Source: UBA12191 sp009937185 (GTDB lineage Bacteria; Planctomycetota; UBA8108; UBA1146). Taken from it: 64,000 nucleotides of DNA. Both the position numbers and the translations under genes were made by a program. Positions 56,601 to 64,000 of the stretch are shown here, in pieces. The notes beneath the pieces are model-generated. The model was not told the origin of the DNA and did no database searches. It worked only from the letters and a program-made list of their open reading frames with translations. How positions within the stretch are numbered: position 1 is the first letter of the stretch; each line of letters starts with the position of its first letter. The stretch is taken from assembly GCA_938075155.1 (NCBI GenBank), contig CALJGL010000009.1:62001-126000 (forward strand), in the 5' to 3' direction.

Positions 56601-59600
56601 GCTGGAAATGTAACTTCTGAAGCATTCTCGATTACCGTTGTCGATATTGAGAATCCTGAAATCACCGGCTTGCCACAGAATATTGATGTCAGTACTGATC
56701 CCGATCAGTGCAACGCATTCATCTCATGGCTTGAGCCCACTTCTACAGATAACTGCTCAGTAGCTTCATTCACATCGACACACTCGAGTGGGTCGATTTT
56801 TGAAACAGGAACAACTCTTGTTACATACACCGCAGAGGACTCTGCAGGACATGTGACGACGGGTTCCTTTGAAGTTACTGTGACAGACACTCAAGCTCCT
56901 GCTTACTCCAGCTCACCAGAAAATGCACTTATTGAGAACACTCTCGGTTCATGCGGTGCAAATCATTCTTGGGAAGAGCCGACAATACTTGAGAACTGTC
57001 CTGATATGGTTGTGACGAGTAGTCATGCTTCAGGAGATTTCTTTGAAGTAGGAACAACAACAGTTGAATACACTGCAACAGATTCCAGTGGAAATATAAC
57101 CTTAACGGCATTCGATGTTGTTGTTGAAGATAGTGAGTTTCCACTCATTACGCAAATGCCAGAAAGCATCACAAGTACTAATGATCTTGATTCATGTGGC
57201 GCGGTCATCAACTGGATAGATCCTCTATCTTCTGATAACTGTAGTCTTCTTGAGTTGGTCAGTAGTCATGTCAATGGTGATATATTCCCCATTGGTCTTA
57301 CAACTGTGACTTACACTGCAACAGATACTGCAGGAAACGTATCCACTTCAAGTTTCGATATCACCGTTGCAGATACTCAGGCACCTCAAATCAGCCAGAC
57401 GCCTTTAGACGTCGTCATTGATTCTCAGGCCGGTATTTGCGGTTCAGTGTTCGAGTGGACTTCTCCAAGTATCACAGATAACTGCCTCGGGACTAATGTC
57501 CACGAGAGCCATTCTTCAGGAACCGAATTCCCGTTGGGTACCACAGAGATCAGTTACACCGCGATTGACGCAACAGGCAATGTCACTCAGAGCTTCTTTA
57601 GCGTGACAGTCGTTGACATTGAAAATCCAATGATCAGTGATTTGCCCGAAAACATCTCTGTTGGAACAGATCCTGATCAGTGCAGCGCGATCGTGGAATG
57701 GGCCGAGCCTACATTCACTGATAATTGTCAAGTTTCGAATGTTTCGGTTGATATCCCCAGTGGATCAATCTTCGACCTCGGAACAACTACTGTGACATAC
57801 ATGATTACTGATTCTTCAGGCCTTCAGTCGACGGCGAATTTCGACGTCACTGTTGAAGATATCCAAGTGCCGATTTTAGAAAACATGCCTTCCAATGTGG
57901 TTCTTATCAATGAGCCCGGTAGTTGTGAAAAAATCTACACATGGAATGAACCCATTGCAGTTGATAACTGTCCAAATGTAGAAATGACTTCCAGCCATCA
58001 ATCAGGAGAGTCATTCCCTGTTGGATTGACGATCGTTGAATACCAAGCGTCTGATGCAAATGGATTGAGCAGACAGGTCTTCTTTACCGTTGTGGTAATG
58101 GATATGGAAGATCCGGTCATCAGCGGGATTCCAGAAAGCGTGATCATTGAAAATGATCAAGATGCCTGCGGAGCGATTCATTCATGGATCGACCCTGCTG
58201 CTAGTGATAACTGCGCAACAATCGGATTCTCAACTAATCATGCGAATGGATCATTCTTCGATCTCGGTACTACTACTGTGACTTACACCGTCTCGGATCC
58301 TTCCGGTAACACAGTGTCTTCTAGCTTTGACGTTACGGTTGTGGACCTGCAAGTTCCGGAATTTGTCACTATGCCAGCGAATGCTTCGATCAACACCGAT
58401 CCTGGTGTTTGCGGAGCAACCCATACATGGGACATACCTCAGATCAATGACAACTGTGATTCTGTCAATCTTGCTTCTAGTCATCAACCCGGTGACATGT
58501 TCCCAATCGGTGACACGGTTGTGAACTACACTGCACAAGATCTAACAGGAAATGTAATCAGTGACAGCTTTACAGTAACTGTGACTGATTTCGAAGATCC
58601 AGACTTCGAAGGAATCCCTGCTACTATTGTGGCCTCGACGGATTCTGGGCAATGCGATGCTGTGATCAGTTGGGTACCGCCAGTACCGGTGGATAACTGT
58701 GAGGTTGCAAGTCATTCCATTAGTCATCAGCCTGGAGATACTTTCGCACTAGGAGAAACTACAGTCTTGCTCAGTGCCTTTGATATCTACGGCAATGAAT
58801 TTAATACTTCTTTCAAAGTGGTTGTTGAAGATCTCGAGTTACCAGTGATTTCTGGTACTCCGGAATCTGTAACACTTCAGAGTATCCCTGGTTTCTGCGG
58901 TTCTACCCATGATTGGGTTAGCCCCACGGCGACAGATAACTGCGATACGCTCACAGTGATTTCAAGTCATTCGTCAGGATCAATGTTCCCCACTGGAACA
59001 ACGACGGTCGACTTTGAGGTTGTTGATTTGAGTGGTAATAGCTCAGTGTCTTCATTCGAGATAGTTGTCGAAGATATCGAAGCACCTGAGTTCACTACTA
59101 TTCCAACAGATTTCACCGTTTCAGCAGATGTTGATCAATGTGGAACTGTAGTTACATGGGCCGAGGCTACGGGTACTGATAACTGTGAAGTGAGTTCGAT
59201 TGAATACGATAGGGCAAATGGAGAATACCTTGGATTAGGTGAATACCCAGTAAATGCAACAATCACCGATATTCACGGCAATACTGCAACTCAGCAGTTT
59301 GTGATCACGGTTGTGGACGATACCCCGCCAGTTATCACCAATATGCCGACTGATATTCTTCTTTTCGCTGATGATGGCCAATGTGGTTCTGTTGCGACAT
59401 GGTCTGAGCCTGCTTCCACTGATAACTGTTCTGGTGAGTTACTCGCGAACAACATCATCTCTGGAAGCTTCTTCATAGTGGGTGATACTCAGGTTGCTTA
59501 TGTGGCTACGGATGTCTCGGGTAATACAACTACCGAGATTTTCACAGTGACAGTTTTGGATAACCAAGCGCCTACCTTTGAGAATATCCCCGCTGATATT

Positions 59601-62600
59601 ACAGTTTCGAATGATCCTGGAATCTGCGGTGCTCATGTTTCATGGGCTGTCGAAAGTGCTTTAGATAACTGTGGAATACAGAGCCATGTTTCAAGCATGA
59701 ACCCTGGTGACCTGTTCCCGAATGGCACAACAACCGTACAAATCAACGCAACTGATAATAGTGGAAACAGTGTTTCTGGTTCATTCCAGGTCACTGTTGA
59801 AGACACCGAAGCTCCAGAAATAGTAAATCTACCCAATGACCTAGTCGTGGACTCTGATCAAGGGCTTTGCGGAGCTATCGTCTCATGGGTAGAGCCATTC
59901 GCGGTTGATAATTGTGAAATGGCGACTCTGACAAGTTCTCTTCAGTCAGGTACATATCTGACAACGGGCGTTCATTCTGTGACCTATTCGGCGAGTGACG
60001 TCTACGGAAATGTCAGAGACGAAACATTCAGTATCGAAGTTTTGGATTCTGAAGCCCCAGTAATAAGTAGTGGACCGGGATCAGTTGAGCTTACGACAGA
60101 ACCCGGACAGTGTGGCGCTTCATTCAGTTGGAGTGAACTCCAAGTTACAGATAACTGTAGCGTTGTTGAGATTACGAGATCACACGAAAATGGTGCATTC
60201 TTCCAGAAAGGCACAACCCTCGTTACCTTGACCGCGACTGACGCAGCAGGAGGAAGTATCCAGCACGAGTTCGAAGTGAGTGTCTCTGACAATGAGTCTC
60301 CTCAGTTCGGATCAACTCTCGGAGGGGTGTCTCTGACAACCAGCCCTGGTGAATGCGGTTCTCTTGCCTTCTGGGCGGAGCCAGAGTTCAGTGATAACTG
60401 TGAGATTTCAACTGTTGTCAAATCACACGAGTCGGGAGATTTCTTCCAACTCGGTGAAACTTTAGTGACCTACACACTGACAGATGGCAGTGGAAACAGT
60501 TCCAGTATCGACTTCATGGTTCAGATTTCGGATACAGAGTTACCAGTGATTTCTGGTCTTCAATCAGGAATCTCTGTTGTGAATGATATCGGTTCATGTG
60601 GAGCAGCAGTCTTCTGGGACAGTCCAGTTGTTACTGATAACTGTTCTATCGCTAGTGTCGAATCAACACATCAGTCAGGTGACTACTTCCCCGTTGGAAG
60701 TACAGTCGTCACATACAGTGTTGCAGATGCTTCAGATTTGACTTCGTCATTTGAGTTTGTGGTTGTTGTCGAAGACACAGAAGCCCCAGTGCTTCTGGGA
60801 GTACCTTCACAGCAAACCCTTCAGACGGACCAAGGCATGTGTGGCTCGAATGTGTCATGGAGTTCTCCAATGGCCTCCGATAATTGTCAGGTCGCAAGTT
60901 TGACCTCTGATGTCGAAAATGGAACATTCTTAAATACGGGTAACCATACGATTAACTTTGAGGCTGTTGATATACATGGAAATGTCTCTCAAGCTTCCTT
61001 CAGCGTTATTATTCTCGACGAAGAAGCCCCTCAAATACTAGGACTTCCGACCTTAGTCGAAGGTGTCAATGATTCTGGATCTTGCCAAGGCTCAGTCACA
61101 TGGACCGAACCCACGATTTCGGATACCTGTAGTGATTTTGTTGTGAGTACCAGTCACCAAAACGGTGGATTGTTCCCAATCGGGACTACGACAGTGACTT
61201 ACACTGTGGATGATCTGAGTGGGAACCAAACTTCGGTTGCATTTGAAGTCAGCATTTCAGATATACATGGACCTGAAATCACAGGATTGCCCCTCGGGAT
61301 TTCAACGGACACTGATCCTGGATCATGTATTGCGGTTGTGACCTGGCCAGAAGCCGTCATTGCAGATCTTTGTGATACACATGTAGTCTCACAGAGCCAT
61401 CTCTCGGGAGCAGAGTTCCCGATCGGCCTCACTATGGTGAGTTACGTAGCTACGGATGCTGCTGGCAATGTCACTGAGGTGACCTTCCCGATTACTGTCA
61501 CAGATAACGAAGCACCACAGATCACATTCATACCTGATAATCAGGTGCTCATTGCGAATGAAGATGAATGTTCAATGATTGCGAACTGGGATGTGCCGAC
61601 CGCAGTTGATAATTGCGGTATCGCTTCGATCACAACGAGTGCTCTTTCTGGAGATCAATACTCGATTGGTGTCAATACAGTTGCGATTCTTGTGATCGAC
61701 GTCAATGGCAATGAGAGCAATGCTGCATTCCAAATCACCGTGGTGGATAATGAAAGTCCTATCATTACAGGTGCTCCTGCTGATATCTCTGTTGTTTCAG
61801 ATCCCACGATCTGCGGCGCAGAAATCACTTGGGTCGAGCCTTCAGTGATTGAGAACTGTGACTTGTTGGCATTCGAATCTGACCATGTACCCGGCGAAGT
61901 GTTCCCGGTAGGCCTCACAATCGTTACCTATGTTGCAACAGATTTCAGTGGTAACAGTATCTCCGCTTCGTTCACGGTTACGGTGATCGACGAAGAATCT
62001 CCGACAATCGAAATACCTGTTCCTGTGATCGTCGAAGCGCCCGAAGGTACATGCGAAGCGTTTGTTGAAGTTCCTCAACTCGATGTCTTTGACCGTTGTG
62101 GAGTCGCTCAGATTAGTAATAGTTTTAACGGCACGTCGGACGCTTCTGGTATTTACCCCAAAGGTGAAACTCTGATTCTTTGGTCTGTCTCTGACGCTAG
62201 TGGAAACACGTCAACCATAACGGGTGTCGTCAGTGTTCTTGTGACCGGACCAGATTGTAATAACAACGGAATACCAGATATTTGCGACCTCACAGAAGGA
62301 ACAAGTCTTGATTGCAATCTGGATGGTGTTCCAGACGACTGCCAGGCCGACTGTGACGACGATGGAATCCTTGACGTATGTGAAATCGAACAAGGGCTTT
62401 CCTTAGACTGCAACGGGGACGCTGTACCAGATAGTTGCCAAATCGAATCCGGAATCGAAGCCGATTGTGATAATGATGGGCTCATTGATTCCTGTGAAAT
62501 CATTACAGGTTCTGGAATCGATTGTGATAGCAGCGGCGTTCTTGATTCCTGTGAAATCCTCGCCGGAACCGCTGCGGACTGTAATGGAAACGGTCAACCT

Positions 62601-64000
62601 GATGCATGTGATATTGCGATCGGAGTTGAATCGGATTGTAACCTAGACGGAATAGCAGACGACTGTCAGATTGCCTCTGGATCAGAAACTGACTGTAACG
62701 CTAACGGTGTCATCGATTCTTGTGAGCTCGCTAGCGGTACTTCTTCAGACTGTAATGCAAACGGCACTCTTGACGAATGTGATCTTGCAGGCGGTACTTC
62801 AAGTGACTGCAATGAAAATGATATTCCAGACTCATGCGATATCAGTTCAGGTGTTGCGTTTGACTGTAACTCAAATGGTCAACTAGATAGTTGCGATATT
62901 GTTCAGGGTCTTGTCGAAGACTGTGATACCAATAACGTTCCGGACTCTTGCGACGTTTCCACAGGAGCTGTTCCTGATTGTAATGGCAACGGAATCCCAG
63001 ACTCATGTGACCTTTCAAGTGGAAGCAGTGAAGACTGCGATAGTTCAGGAATACCTGACAGTTGTGAGGTCGCCAGTGGGGCCGTCACGGATTGTAATGT
63101 CAACGGTGTCCCAGATGCCTGTGACCTTGCAACAGGTGCCGCAGATTGTAACTCAGACGAAGTTCTCGATAGTTGCCAGGTCGTATCTGGAGAAGTTCCA
63201 GATTGTAACAGTAACGGAATTCCGGATGGTTGTGACATAGCATCTGGAACGGCCAATGACTGTGACGATAACGGTGTTCTGGACACCTGCGAAGTTGGAA
63301 ATGGTCAGGCTGCAGATTGTAACCAGAATGGAATCCCAGACAGTTGTGATATTACTTCGGGTCTTGAATCTGACTGTAATGAATCCGGAGTACCTGATAG
63401 TTGCGAAGTCCTCTCAGGTACAACGCTGGATTGCAACGATAACGGAATCCCGGATTCATGTGACATTGCTTCCGGTGATTGGCAAGACTGTGACGACGAC
63501 GGAAACTTGGATAGTTGTGAGATTCTTGTCGGAACTGAAGAGGATTGTAATGGAACAGGAGTTCCGGATTCTTGTGAAGTTCTTTCAGGAGTTGCCCAAG
63601 ACTGTAATGGGAATATGGTTCCGGATAGTTGCGATCTGAATAATGGAACCTTGTTTGACTGTGATCTCAACGGTACGCCTGATTCTTGTGACGTCGCTGC
63701 AGGTGGAGTCGAAGATTGTAATGGAAACATGATTCCAGATAGTTGTGATCTCGAGAGTGGAGCGTTGTCTGATTGTAATCAGAACGATATTCCGGACTTC
63801 TGTGAGATTACTAATGGGTCGACTGAAGATTGTAATACCAACTTGATCCCAGATTCATGTGAGATTGCAGCTGGAACCCTAGAAGACGTCGATCTTGATG
63901 GTGTCCCGGATTCATGTCAGCTCAACTTCCTTCGTGGAGACGGAAATGGTGACGGAATCGTGAATATCGCTGACGGAATATTCCTGTTGCAAAGTTTGTT
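50643..64000 (+). CDS. Giant secreted HYR-repeat protein 3, 3' end outside window
   Basis: The frame starts at ATG 50643, preceded by TCTGGAGG with 5-base spacing, and stays open to the window end: 4452 codons with no stop. A 25-residue signal peptide cleaves before QCQP. Then come three DCN repeats, a seven-bladed FG-GAP-like propeller (~50895-51990; AVVGAPDDD, VAIGAPGK, IVVGAPGT, LLVGAPGEN), five DCN repeats (51996-52262), 41 HYR units (52272-62249), 30 DCN repeats (62253-63926) and the first loop of a dockerin (FLRGDGNGDGIVNIADGIF) at 63927. By analogy with proteins 1 and 2, the stop should lie some 200-250 bases beyond the window. Extracellular structural or adhesive role inferred; no catalytic motif. 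Units around 55914-58586 show a higher-order repeat pattern. Confidence 0.9.
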   Translation, partial: MFPRIAPFAGVFFCVLVLFSSPLEAQCQPNEDCNQNGVADQCDIDLGSSDDCNGNQIPDECDLELLTSEDCNLDGIPDECSPSIRELVGIGLSFGDGFGSSVDSSPQYAVVGAPDDDLLGTNTGSANIFKRTGTQWIEEMKIFGISASLEDHFGAAVAVEGDLVAIGAPGKMQGRGAVFLYRRVGNGWWNYEGTLTAFDAPLGAAFGSALAIENEMIVVGAPGTVNGLGSGAVYLFSRESGMWLQEQKLESDTLTDGDMLGSSIAIHEGSIVTGAPGYDAGGMTNSGLVIIFEESAGTWTESLSISATNPSPFASFGFSIDVDQDRLLVGAPGENVETGAAYLHTRLANMWIDQVKMEPLVPEEGGLFGADVGLDVKTLVISAPAAGSDQGQVVIYRQQGADWIREEPMTQIVDRQPGEQFGSSITCQLPFLLVGSSGQNSGDSLWISVYNDCNSNLEDDICDVTQGLEPDCNFNLVPDSCEISDGTKQDCDGNGIPDECQISTGELPDCNMNGIPDACDISSGFSLDCNVDGNPDECQTGADPNPPSISNMPGPFSVSTDQGICGAVLTWDEPVATDDCGVASLESSHASGSLFSTGLTVVSYTATDVSGNVRTAMFTVVVTDNELPTLSDFQAEVIAEAGQGVCELAVSWPNPTPQDNCAVFSSSVSHQPGTLFPIGTTVVAFTLMDSNGNMSTLNMNVIVLDTSAPEIVDLPADVQSGTDLGSCNKIVEWIDPTSTDDCTVESFTSTHQSGDTFDLGTTVVTYTVVDAGGNSVNQSFNVTITDQELPTFTAAPANISTGNDPGDCGAVITWAPAVVDDNCGIASTTSSHQPGDHFDLGDTEVSITTTDVNGNVSTHIFTVTILDTEAPELSNIPQNVVLNNDPAECTAVYNWALPQISDNCGISTFEGSSNSGESFPLGTTTVEYLLVDTSGNQSTGSFDITVNDTEMPILLGMPQDIAVFNDSGQCGANVSWIVPTPWDNCNLVDFDASHEPGAFFPKGVTEVSYLVMDGMGQVTSGTFTISVDDDEAPTITGMPADRTIVADAGLCSAIHEWVLPIGQDNCEVVSFTASHDPGDTFPVGVTEIGYSVTDSMGMTTTDQFSLTVLDQEDPVIIRIPGDISVVADEGECSMPVSWVAPDSQDNCAIDTFSISHMSGSVFETGVTTVSIDTQDIHGNTAVASFQVTVLDQETPQILSLPAAIQLESDADQCGTLVTWVEPLGSDNCQVALLSTTSENGGFYPVGSSTVTYMIEDASGNSDEASFNITITDTTNPQFMQIPNGISVPSDQGDCGAIVTWLEVTASDNCAVESITGTHASGDFFNKGLTVVEHTVTDIHGNQTTQSFDINVTDNELPVIMGIDQNLTIENDLGQCGANVTWQEPTASDNCEVTSLTVNIPSGAFFSEGTTLVTYTTSDDSGNENTKSFNVTVQDLELPSFTSIPESVVAETTTNSCSGIATWDTVTGADNCLVDSIVSSHASGDEFPLGNTQVSVSITDIHGNTREQEFSVLIEDTELPSFVDMPEDIFQTTEVGLCGAVIDWTEPSAADNCLVNELIGSHVPNTFFERGITVVTYTVTDASGNEYLESFQINVVDLEVPQLSAPPADIQAIADAGSCGTTISWIEPTATDNCSVQSVISSHDPEDFFATGTTIVSYTAQDPTGNISTVQFLVTILDEEMPTINNMPVSLVVDNDQGDCGAIVSWDEPTILDNCGIAVSGADHLSGSFFAVGSTLVTYVAEDVSGNQVNAEFTVTVEDNQAPQFQGSISNAILDTDAGECGAVHSWVAPEVSENCAGLQVTTTHEPGSFFTPGLNIVTYTASDAAGNTTSLMFTVVVQDNENPVIAGTPESMDLGTDLDSCGRVVNWQQPSASDNCAILSYSSTHNSGDFFPVGTTTVIFTATDTVGHSTSTQFEIVVSDNQAPSITQMPQDVVINSQLGICGSVHAWDLPLSSDNCPDHVFSGTHLPGDEFPVGTSTVSYTAIDAAGNVTSEAFSITVVDIENPEITGLPQNIDVSTDPDQCNAFISWLEPTSTDNCSVASFTSTHSSGSIFETGTTLVTYTAEDSAGHVTTGSFEVTVTDTQAPAYSSSPENALIENTLGSCGANHSWEEPTILENCPDMVVTSSHASGDFFEVGTTTVEYTATDSSGNITLTAFDVVVEDSEFPLITQMPESITSTNDLDSCGAVINWIDPLSSDNCSLLELVSSHVNGDIFPIGLTTVTYTATDTAGNVSTSSFDITVADTQAPQISQTPLDVVIDSQAGICGSVFEWTSPSITDNCLGTNVHESHSSGTEFPLGTTEISYTAIDATGNVTQSFFSVTVVDIENPMISDLPENISVGTDPDQCSAIVEWAEPTFTDNCQVSNVSVDIPSGSIFDLGTTTVTYMITDSSGLQSTANFDVTVEDIQVPILENMPSNVVLINEPGSCEKIYTWNEPIAVDNCPNVEMTSSHQSGESFPVGLTIVEYQASDANGLSRQVFFTVVVMDMEDPVISGIPESVIIENDQDACGAIHSWIDPAASDNCATIGFSTNHANGSFFDLGTTTVTYTVSDPSGNTVSSSFDVTVVDLQVPEFVTMPANASINTDPGVCGATHTWDIPQINDNCDSVNLASSHQPGDMFPIGDTVVNYTAQDLTGNVISDSFTVTVTDFEDPDFEGIPATIVASTDSGQCDAVISWVPPVPVDNCEVASHSISHQPGDTFALGETTVLLSAFDIYGNEFNTSFKVVVEDLELPVISGTPESVTLQSIPGFCGSTHDWVSPTATDNCDTLTVISSHSSGSMFPTGTTTVDFEVVDLSGNSSVSSFEIVVEDIEAPEFTTIPTDFTVSADVDQCGTVVTWAEATGTDNCEVSSIEYDRANGEYLGLGEYPVNATITDIHGNTATQQFVITVVDDTPPVITNMPTDILLFADDGQCGSVATWSEPASTDNCSGELLANNIISGSFFIVGDTQVAYVATDVSGNTTTEIFTVTVLDNQAPTFENIPADITVSNDPGICGAHVSWAVESALDNCGIQSHVSSMNPGDLFPNGTTTVQINATDNSGNSVSGSFQVTVEDTEAPEIVNLPNDLVVDSDQGLCGAIVSWVEPFAVDNCEMATLTSSLQSGTYLTTGVHSVTYSASDVYGNVRDETFSIEVLDSEAPVISSGPGSVELTTEPGQCGASFSWSELQVTDNCSVVEITRSHENGAFFQKGTTLVTLTATDAAGGSIQHEFEVSVSDNESPQFGSTLGGVSLTTSPGECGSLAFWAEPEFSDNCEISTVVKSHESGDFFQLGETLVTYTLTDGSGNSSSIDFMVQISDTELPVISGLQSGISVVNDIGSCGAAVFWDSPVVTDNCSIASVESTHQSGDYFPVGSTVVTYSVADASDLTSSFEFVVVVEDTEAPVLLGVPSQQTLQTDQGMCGSNVSWSSPMASDNCQVASLTSDVENGTFLNTGNHTINFEAVDIHGNVSQASFSVIILDEEAPQILGLPTLVEGVNDSGSCQGSVTWTEPTISDTCSDFVVSTSHQNGGLFPIGTTTVTYTVDDLSGNQTSVAFEVSISDIHGPEITGLPLGISTDTDPGSCIAVVTWPEAVIADLCDTHVVSQSHLSGAEFPIGLTMVSYVATDAAGNVTEVTFPITVTDNEAPQITFIPDNQVLIANEDECSMIANWDVPTAVDNCGIASITTSALSGDQYSIGVNTVAILVIDVNGNESNAAFQITVVDNESPIITGAPADISVVSDPTICGAEITWVEPSVIENCDLLAFESDHVPGEVFPVGLTIVTYVATDFSGNSISASFTVTVIDEESPTIEIPVPVIVEAPEGTCEAFVEVPQLDVFDRCGVAQISNSFNGTSDASGIYPKGETLILWSVSDASGNTSTITGVVSVLVTGPDCNNNGIPDICDLTEGTSLDCNLDGVPDDCQADCDDDGILDVCEIEQGLSLDCNGDAVPDSCQIESGIEADCDNDGLIDSCEIITGSGIDCDSSGVLDSCEILAGTAADCNGNGQPDACDIAIGVESDCNLDGIADDCQIASGSETDCNANGVIDSCELASGTSSDCNANGTLDECDLAGGTSSDCNENDIPDSCDISSGVAFDCNSNGQLDSCDIVQGLVEDCDTNNVPDSCDVSTGAVPDCNGNGIPDSCDLSSGSSEDCDSSGIPDSCEVASGAVTDCNVNGVPDACDLATGAADCNSDEVLDSCQVVSGEVPDCNSNGIPDGCDIASGTANDCDDNGVLDTCEVGNGQAADCNQNGIPDSCDITSGLESDCNESGVPDSCEVLSGTTLDCNDNGIPDSCDIASGDWQDCDDDGNLDSCEILVGTEEDCNGTGVPDSCEVLSGVAQDCNGNMVPDSCDLNNGTLFDCDLNGTPDSCDVAAGGVEDCNGNMIPDSCDLESGALSDCNQNDIPDFCEITNGSTEDCNTNLIPDSCEIAAGTLEDVDLDGVPDSCQLNFLRGDGNGDGIVNIADGIFLLQSL
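52272..62249 (+). repeat. 41-unit HYR array in giant protein 3
   Basis: Forty-one units counted through the second-cysteine motif (mostly DNC), spaced almost exactly 243 bp. Variants DTC (about 61120), DLC (about 61364) and DRC (about 62091) occur in late units. No near-identical copies as in protein 2 were noticed. Confidence 0.87.
55914..58586 (+). repeat. Two- and four-unit super-repeat of HYR domains
   Basis: Within the HYR array, units starting at 55914, 56400, 56886, 57372, 57858 and 58344 (486 bp apart) share a DxQxP opening and often an HxW strand, while the units between them open DxExP. Similarity is strongest at 972 bp: the units at 56400 and 57372 both have DVVI-SQ-GICGSV and YTAIDA-GNVT, and those at 56643 and 57615 both have TDPDQC. 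The DNA has many silent differences, so the duplication is old. Confidence 0.7.
62253..63926 (+). repeat. 30-unit DCN calcium-loop repeat block in giant protein 3
   Basis: Thirty tandem units (mostly 57 bp, 19 residues) of the DCNxNGxPDSC(D/E)xxSG type; the last is degenerate, with Val in place of the first Cys (DVDLDGVPDSC). The block separates the HYR array from the dockerin. Its regular composition creates long open frames on the opposite strand and in the other forward frames, which I treat as artefacts. Confidence 0.9.

Noticed and set aside
62153..63730. Several minus-strand open frames full of SQxSGIPLxLQS-like repeats
   Set aside because: They are the mirror image of the DCN repeats on the plus strand; their periodicity simply copies the coding repeat. 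The same applies at 41728-42225.
62253..63926. 57-bp periodic repeats that might suggest a CRISPR or satellite array
   Set aside because: The conserved part is degenerate at silent positions and keeps the reading frame, so it is protein-coding repetition, not a CRISPR array.

Overview
The window looks like chromosomal DNA from a member of the Planctomycetota or a close PVC relative. The best evidence is the protein at 19501-22965, a secreted dehydrogenase-like propeller with HEAT-type repeats and a C-terminal c-type heme site, an architecture characteristic of Planctomycetes and Verrucomicrobia. Several secreted proteins also end in dockerin-like calcium-binding repeats with the tail typical of planctomycete exported proteins. 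Base composition is roughly balanced. No transposase, integrase, phage gene or CRISPR array was seen.

Layout. 0-4.4 kb: FAD-dependent dehydrogenase, iodotyrosine deiodinase-like nitroreductase, TrmH-type RNA methyltransferase and a lipoprotein amidase. 4.7-9.2 kb: a coiled-coil/winged-helix protein of unknown role, a membrane rhodanese overlapping a MauE/DoxX-type membrane protein, a TlpA-like thioredoxin and a secreted protein of unknown function. 9.2-12.2 kb: katG (minus strand) and tRNA-Arg(CCT). 12.4-19.4 kb: giant secreted HYR protein 1. 19.5-24.9 kb: the PVC-type cytochrome and a 414-residue cohesin-like/dockerin protein. 24.9-31.8 kb: hemL, a gamma-glutamyltransferase overlapped by a CDCCP-motif secreted protein, the catalytic subunit MsrP, a HAD phosphatase and a 79-residue orphan. 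32.0-39.9 kb: an ATP-type PEP carboxykinase, then a tight run ccsA/hemX-like - hemA - hemC - hemD - hemE - hemY. 40.3-64 kb: two more giant HYR genes in tandem; the last has no stop codon before the window ends.

How the genes fit together. hemL makes 5-aminolevulinate from the product of hemA, and hemC/D/E/Y carry the pathway to late porphyrin intermediates; hemB and the iron-insertion step are not in the window. KatG and the PVC cytochrome are heme consumers, and the CcsA/HemX-like protein belongs with heme or cytochrome c handling. MsrP, KatG, the TlpA-like protein and the rhodanese/MauE pair add an envelope redox and oxidative-stress theme.

The outstanding content is the family of three giant secreted proteins (2317, 3395 and more than 4452 residues). 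Each has an N-terminal propeller-like head, cysteine-bearing 19-residue calcium-loop repeats (here called DCN repeats), long HYR (Ig-like) arrays of 22, 31 and 41 units counted by hand, and a dockerin-like end. Together they occupy almost half of the window. Protein 2 contains three nearly identical 243-bp units, and protein 3 shows a two- and four-unit higher-order repeat, so the arrays appear to have grown at different times. A nearby protein combines a cohesin-like region with a dockerin, so binding among these secreted proteins is possible but unproven.
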